Part shown: piece by piece, positions 8,426 through 12,516 of the stretch
Layout: each line of letters opens with the position of its first letter
Numbering within the stretch: the first letter of the stretch is position 1
DNA from: Ichthyophonus hoferi
Taxonomy: Eukaryota; Opisthokonta; Ichthyosporea; Ichthyophonida; Ichthyophonidae
Assembly (NCBI GenBank): GCA_002751075.1
Contig: NAOQ01000373.1
Coordinates: 51,400 to 63,915 of the forward strand
DNA: 12,516 nt
Direction: 5' to 3'
Program-made: the position numbers and the translations under genes
Notes under the pieces: model-generated
The model's database searches: none
The model's input: the letters and a program-made list of their open reading frames with translations, nothing else
Told to the model about the DNA's origin: nothing

Positions 8426-11400
8426 GTAAAGTTTGCTTTTATTGCACTATTCTCTTTTTACATCATTTATTTTAAGTGGAAAAAAGGAAAAGGGTATTAG
8501 AAAGTGGAGTCATGGGTGAAAGAGGAAGAGAGGAGTAGAGTGTAACGAATTTTTTTAAATATGTGAGCAGGTTACAGTTACAATAAGATAAGAGTATAGT
8601 AGAGAAGATAAATGGGCATACTGAAAGGTAAGCCAAGTAATGCTAGAAAAATTGGATCAAGAAAGGTGAGATGGAGGTGGGCGGAAATAGTTGAGGTAAA
8701 AAGAAAAAAAAACAATGAGGAAGTAGAGGGGAATGCGGGTAACGTATAGATGTATGTTGATTCCCAGGGTAGAAGAAAAAGAAAGAGGAAGGGAAGATGA
8801 ACATATTACATATAGATGTATTTATTTTTACCTTTCAGACTACATATCTTTTTACATTAAAGTTGAGATTTAGCTTATAATTCTGTCAACTGTACATGTT
8901 ATTAGTGGGGTATTTTTTGGGAGTCATTTTATAGTTTACTGCTCTCTCGCGCTCTCTCTCTTTGTCCTTCTTTCTTTCTTTCTCTTCTTGTCTTTTTTTC
9001 TTCTTCTATTTCTCTCTCCTGCCTCTACACAGGTTTATTCATACATCAGCTTGTTCTCTTTGAAGTCTATGTATTTGATGCTATTTTACACATTTATTGA
9101 AGTTATTTCAGTGACAATAGGATATATAAATATACATAACTATAACACACAATACTAGTATATATTTTTGTATATTTATTTTTATGTAGTTGTTTTATTA
9201 ATTGATTCCTTATTTAATTTTTTTTATATTTCTGTTCTATTTTTTATATATTTCTGTTCTAGTCGTTGTGTTTGTTGTTTTTATTGTCTCTATTATTGTC
9301 TTTATGCTAACTTTATATCGATAAAATGTTTCATATTCTTGATAGATAAATAAATGTGCACTTAATCCGAGGAATTAAACTATATGTACTCGGAAAAATA
9401 TAATAAAATTTTATCTTCTGAGACTTTTAAAGTATGTCGTACAAACAAGAAACTTGTTTTATATTGTTAATACTCTTTTTTTATTGGGCTAAATATATAT
9501 TGATATCAGACATAAACCCACATTGGAACGTCTCCAGCTATATAAATATAATGTAGAGAGAGAGTCGGTTATAAAGGATGCGTGACAGGGAGATAGAGAA
9601 AGAGTAATATAAGTCGAATTGAATAATCTTGTATGAGACTACAGTAAGAGAAAAGTATTGAGAGAGAAACGATGAAAAAGAAGGGGGAATACAGGAACAT
9701 GTGGATGGAGTAAGGAATAGTTTTGATTGAGTGATTTTTAAATGTTAATTTCAATTATTCATCTGTATTGGATATATTATTTGGTTTATTGAAAGCTTTC
9801 TTTTTGGACAAATTGCTCCTATCTTTAGTTGTAGCGAGGTTCGTCTCAAACCAACCAAGCCTACAGTATTATAATGTATATTTTAAGACAAGATATGACA
9901 GTCATTTGGCCAGTTAAAACCAAAATAATAAGTCTATATTACTATTTAAACTACGATTAATTAAATTACTAAAGGAATCCCATTGGTATAGCCTAGGACC
10001 CTTTCACTATTTATGGTGAAAAGAATTTTAAAACTAGATATGCCTGCCAATTAAGCAATCCAAAAATAATAAAGCGAGTCCATATTAAAATTTTAACTGC
10101 GATTAATTAATTAATAGATTAATTCTATTGGCACAGCGTAAGATACTTTCAGACTCTCTGCTAGAGGTACTAGTATCTGATGGTACGAATACTATACGAA
10201 GTGTGTTTGAAAGGGATGCGTTAAATGCGTTAAGGTATGTGGTATATATAATATAATATGTATGAAAGGAGAGCAATAAGAATGGAATGCATTGAGATAG
10301 GAAAGGGAAATGAGTAGGCTGATTGTAGAATATATATATATATATATATGATATCTAGTAGTATGTGGCTAGCTGTATTAGAGATTTGTGTATTTTGTGA
10401 TTGGGTTATATATTATTATAGTATTCATGACATATATTATTACATTATACATTATACATTATATTATAGATTATTGTACTATTAATTAAATTGTATGCTA
10501 GTATATTATCGACTTTATTATTTAGCAATATATAGTTGATTAGATTGTATTGTGTTCATCAATTTCATTCATTATACAATTGAATCCGATTGATGGCACT
10601 ATATATTAGTATACTAGTCATCATATTATATATTGATATACTATTAATTATATAATATAATCAACCAATTTAAACTCATCAAGCTCATGTGGGTATAGGG
10701 ACGAGTACCCTAACCTCCAATTTGATGGGGGAATGTTTATTCTGGGAGACTGTGAAGCCAAGTATTGCCCTAAGAATGAAGATATGTACTTGCTTGCACA
10801 ATCACTTAAGGTGAGAGTGGGGTATATGAATGTATTCTTTTAATATATTGTCTTATATTATATTATATTGTATTACCTTATATTGTATATTACTATCAAA
10901 CATTATTATTGGATCTATTTTTGAAGACTTTGCGTACATGCCAACTAATATGTACTATTAAAAATATAAAACATAAAACATATTGTATTACACTACCGTT
11001 TGCAGTATTGTTTAATGTATTCTATGGGTGGCTAGGGAGGGAGGGAGAGAAGGAAAGATTTAAGTAGGTGTTCTTGCATGTATATATATGTATGTAGATA
11101 TGTATATATTTATATGCAACTCTATGCCCAACAGCCTTGATAGGGTTAATAGTAATAATATTACTATATATAATGTTATTTCCAATATCCCATGCACATA
11201 TATTTATAATAGCCCGTGTAACTGTTTTCTGTATGATTACGTGCGTGGAGCTGGAAGATTGATGCATGTAAGCTCAACGGTGTATTGACCCCATTTTCGC
11301 ATTATTATAACATCTTTCCTGCCTTTTAAGGAAAAAAATACATTGGATTAGCGATTGGATATCATCCATTGGAACTAATCGGCATACTTTAAATTTTTTA

Positions 11401-12384
11401 TGTCTTATTTAGGATTATTTTAATCATGGAACGGAATTGCGAATTGGACCTACTAGCTTTTAACAATAAAACTTAATAAATTTAATAGTAATTAGATAGA
11501 AAATTTGAAGAAAAAAAAAAAATAGAAAAAAAAGATACTAGCCTTAACTATAAACCTTTTAAACTAAAATTTAAAATATTGTGATGCAATCATTACAGTG
11601 TATTAAGCTTTAAATAAAAAGAACCAAATAAACATATTATATATATATTGAGATAGTAGACCGAAGGAATAATGCATTTAAAAATTATCACGATTATACT
11701 ATGGGTTTACGTATTCACAGTAGCTACTAGCCATACGCCAGATATATCACCTCTGTGCCTGATATCATGTGCTAATGCTATCTAATTATCCGGATGCTTT
11801 TAATTAGGAGTAATTAGGCCATATGGAATATTCATTAGGATTAGGCTAAGTGGTTCCTTTTTTAAGATTACTTTGATTACCTAGTATTTTTAATTGAACC
11901 CAATTAGGTCATATGATGTCTATATATAGTTTTACAATATCATTACTCATTATAAGGGAATGCAAATTAATGTGTTTTTATATACCTGATGCGCCAATTA
12001 TTTCTGACTGTTAAAATATTTATAGTAGTCATACTTTCACCGAGAAAATAAAAGGAAAACACATTGAAAGATACACATATATATGGTGTTATAATGAGTA
12101 TAATAATACTTGCACGTTATTGGTTACTTGAAAGCATGATGCTTAACTGTATGCTTTTAATTAATTAGACTTGATAAACTGATGTCGATATAAAAATAGC
12201 TAATATGCTAAACCATCAATACTATACAATATTTTAAAAATCAAGGCCTATTGGTTTATAATCACATTCACTAATACCCTATTTTCTCTCAGTTTGTAGC
12301 CGGTGAAGATAATCTACCTTTGTACCCAGCAGCCACTGCGGCTAAGAGTGATCCTAGAGTGAAGGAGATAATACTACGGCACAA
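8336..12384 (+). CDS. ACD: TPP1/Tpz1-like shelterin OB-fold protein, 5' part (4 exons)
   Basis: Exons 8336-8425, 10137-10234, 10699-10810 and 12293-12384 join in frame (phases 0, 2, 0) to give 130 residues. By eye they follow the OB fold of TPP1 (ACD; fission yeast Tpz1). LRKPWIVAFL resembles human LRPWIREL. VQLLQ resembles GQLLEVLQ. LVSDGTNTIRSVFERDAL resembles LVSDGTHSVRCLVTREAL. MFILGDC resembles LLLLQDC. MYLLAQSLKFV resembles FYLQVDRFSLL, and a final DPRVKEIILRH sits where the family's C-terminal helix lies. TPP1 bridges POT1 to the telomere complex and recruits telomerase. The acidic RDEYPNLQF stretch (63-71) falls near the telomerase-contacting TEL patch. POT1- and TIN2-binding parts would lie past the right edge. 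Recognition is from memory; exon joins are firmer than the name. Confidence 0.72.
8480..8800 (+). repeat. Purine-rich tract in intron 1
   Basis: GA-rich sequence such as GAAAGAGGAAGAGAGGAG and AGAAGAAAAAGAAAGAGGAAG, interrupted by short AT stretches. A second purine-rich block lies at about 9556-9720. Confidence 0.7.
8939..9030 (+). repeat. CT-rich tract in intron 1
   Basis: A nearly pure pyrimidine run of (CT)n, CTTT and TTCTTC units, complementary in composition to the GA-rich block upstream. Confidence 0.85.
9919..10005 (+). pseudogene. Diverged copy of the intron 1/exon 2 junction
   Basis: It matches 10060-10151 at an offset of about 145 bp. The 34 bases from 9931 share 29 with those from 10077. 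The ATTGG..A.AGC.TA.GA...TTTCA segment, which spans the splice acceptor and first exon bases, shares 19 of 25. The copy retains an AG (9990-9991) but no extended coding frame. Confidence 0.65.
10137..10234 (+). CDS. ACD: TPP1-like exon 2
   Basis: Thirty-two codons plus AG: RKILSDSLLEVLVSDGTN, then TIRSVFERDALNAL. Acceptor is GGCACAG| and donor is TTAAG|GTATGT (10235). The VSDGT-hydrophobic-R pattern is the part closest to the TPP1 OB fold. An alternative acceptor, CTTTCAG at 10147-10153, would break the phase with exon 1. Confidence 0.8.
10262..10482. repeat. Simple repeats in TPP1-like intron 2
   Basis: A GA-rich patch (10262-10317), (TA)n at about 10330-10350, and ATTATAC heptamers at 10441-10470. 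Intron 2 runs 10235-10698 and shows no other exon. Confidence 0.75.
10699..10810 (+). CDS. ACD: TPP1-like exon 3
   Basis: G completes Arg63 (AG|G), then 37 codons: DEYPNLQFDGGMFILGDCEA, followed by KYCPKNEDMYLLAQSLK. Acceptor is GGTATAG| and donor is AAG|GTGAGA (10811). It holds the acidic loop and two OB-fold strands. Cys81 and Cys86 are notable but do not form a known metal motif. Confidence 0.85.
10811..12292 (+). other. TPP1-like intron 3 (1482 bp)
   Basis: Bounded by GTGAGA and TTTTCTCTCAG. It contains a GGGAGGGAGGGAGAG patch near 11035 and AT-rich DNA. A CPR-like stretch CNCFLYDYVRGAGRLMH followed by GTAAGC (to 11268) looks exon-like, but no acceptor in phase was found. Confidence 0.65.
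12293..12384 (+). CDS. ACD: TPP1-like exon 4
   Basis: Thirty codons plus AA: FVAGEDNLPLYPAATAAKSD, then PRVKEIILRH. It starts after a good pyrimidine-tract acceptor (CTCTCAG|) and is cut by GTATGT at 12385. It closes the OB-like domain with a short helix. The next exon is off the window. Confidence 0.82.
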
Positions 12385-12501
12385 GTATGTATGTATGTAT
12401 ATTGTATGTATATATGTGTGTATGTTGTATATATGTATGTATGTATATATTTACGTATATATATATGTGTATATGTTGTATGTATGTATGTATGTATAGT
12501 T
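12385..12501. repeat. (GTAT)n/(TA)n microsatellite at exon 4 donor
   Basis: GTATGTATGTATGTAT begins exactly at the exon 4 end and continues as GTAT/TATG-rich sequence to the right edge. Several GTATGT sites four bases apart could act as 5' splice sites. Confidence 0.88.
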
Positions 12502-12516
12502 ATATTATATTATGAT

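Larger units (their letters stand above)
8426..10136 (+). other. TPP1-like intron 1 (1711 bp)
   Basis: Bounded by GTAAAG and TTGGCACAG. It contains a purine-rich stretch, a CT-rich stretch, a second purine-rich block and a duplicated copy of its own 3' end. The ORFs at 9168-9353 and 9569-9754 are AT-rich and not gene-like. Confidence 0.7.

Noticed and set aside
9168-9353. 61-aa hydrophobic plus-strand ORF
   Set aside because: Phe/Tyr/Ile-rich product of T-rich intron sequence with no homology or splice fit.
11216-11268. Exon-like stretch ending RGAGRLMH before GTAAGC in TPP1-like intron 3
   Set aside because: The available AG sites give the wrong phase after exon 3, and exons 3 and 4 join cleanly through an OB-fold strand without it.
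4230-11839. 13-bp direct match AATATTCATTAGG at 4230-4242 and 11827-11839
   Set aside because: Flanking similarity is weak and gapped; expected occasionally in AT-rich DNA.

Overview
This is AT-rich eukaryotic nuclear DNA, full of microsatellites, with two incomplete, divergently oriented, intron-containing genes. Each reading frame was assembled by eye from GT-AG introns whose phases agree. Introns of 0.3-1.7 kb packed with simple repeats, an Ede1/Eps15-type EH-domain gene and a TPP1/Tpz1-like gene suggest an opisthokont, perhaps a repeat-rich fungus. The species cannot be fixed from the sequence.

Left gene (3174 down to 270, minus strand, running off the left edge): five exons encode the first 224 residues of an Ede1/Eps15-family endocytic scaffold. 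It has two EH domains (about residues 13-108 and 131-220). Introns 3 and 4 hold a (TATAC)n satellite and AT-repeat tracts. Just upstream of exon 5 lies a diverged tandem copy of that exon's 5' half, complete with its own splice acceptor.

Middle (3175-8335): TG-rich and CT-rich simple sequence directly upstream of the EH gene, then about 2.6 kb of AT-rich DNA with no recognised gene. After that comes a more GC-rich island at roughly 6650-8010 that is an old, broken Ty1/Copia retrotransposon fossil, with gag-side and protease/pre-integrase traces only.

Right gene (8336 to 12384, plus strand, running off the right edge): four exons encode 130 residues that resemble the OB fold of the shelterin protein TPP1 (ACD; fission yeast Tpz1). 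This is the subunit that bridges POT1 and recruits telomerase. Its intron 1 also carries a diverged upstream copy of the intron/exon-2 junction, parallel to the duplication in the EH gene. Its last visible 5' splice site lies inside a GTAT microsatellite.

The two genes have no known joint function. The points most worth checking are the TPP1-like gene, the two splice-junction duplications, and a G-quadruplex motif that overlaps the 5' splice site of EH-gene exon 3. No tRNA, rRNA, CRISPR or prokaryotic operon structure was seen.
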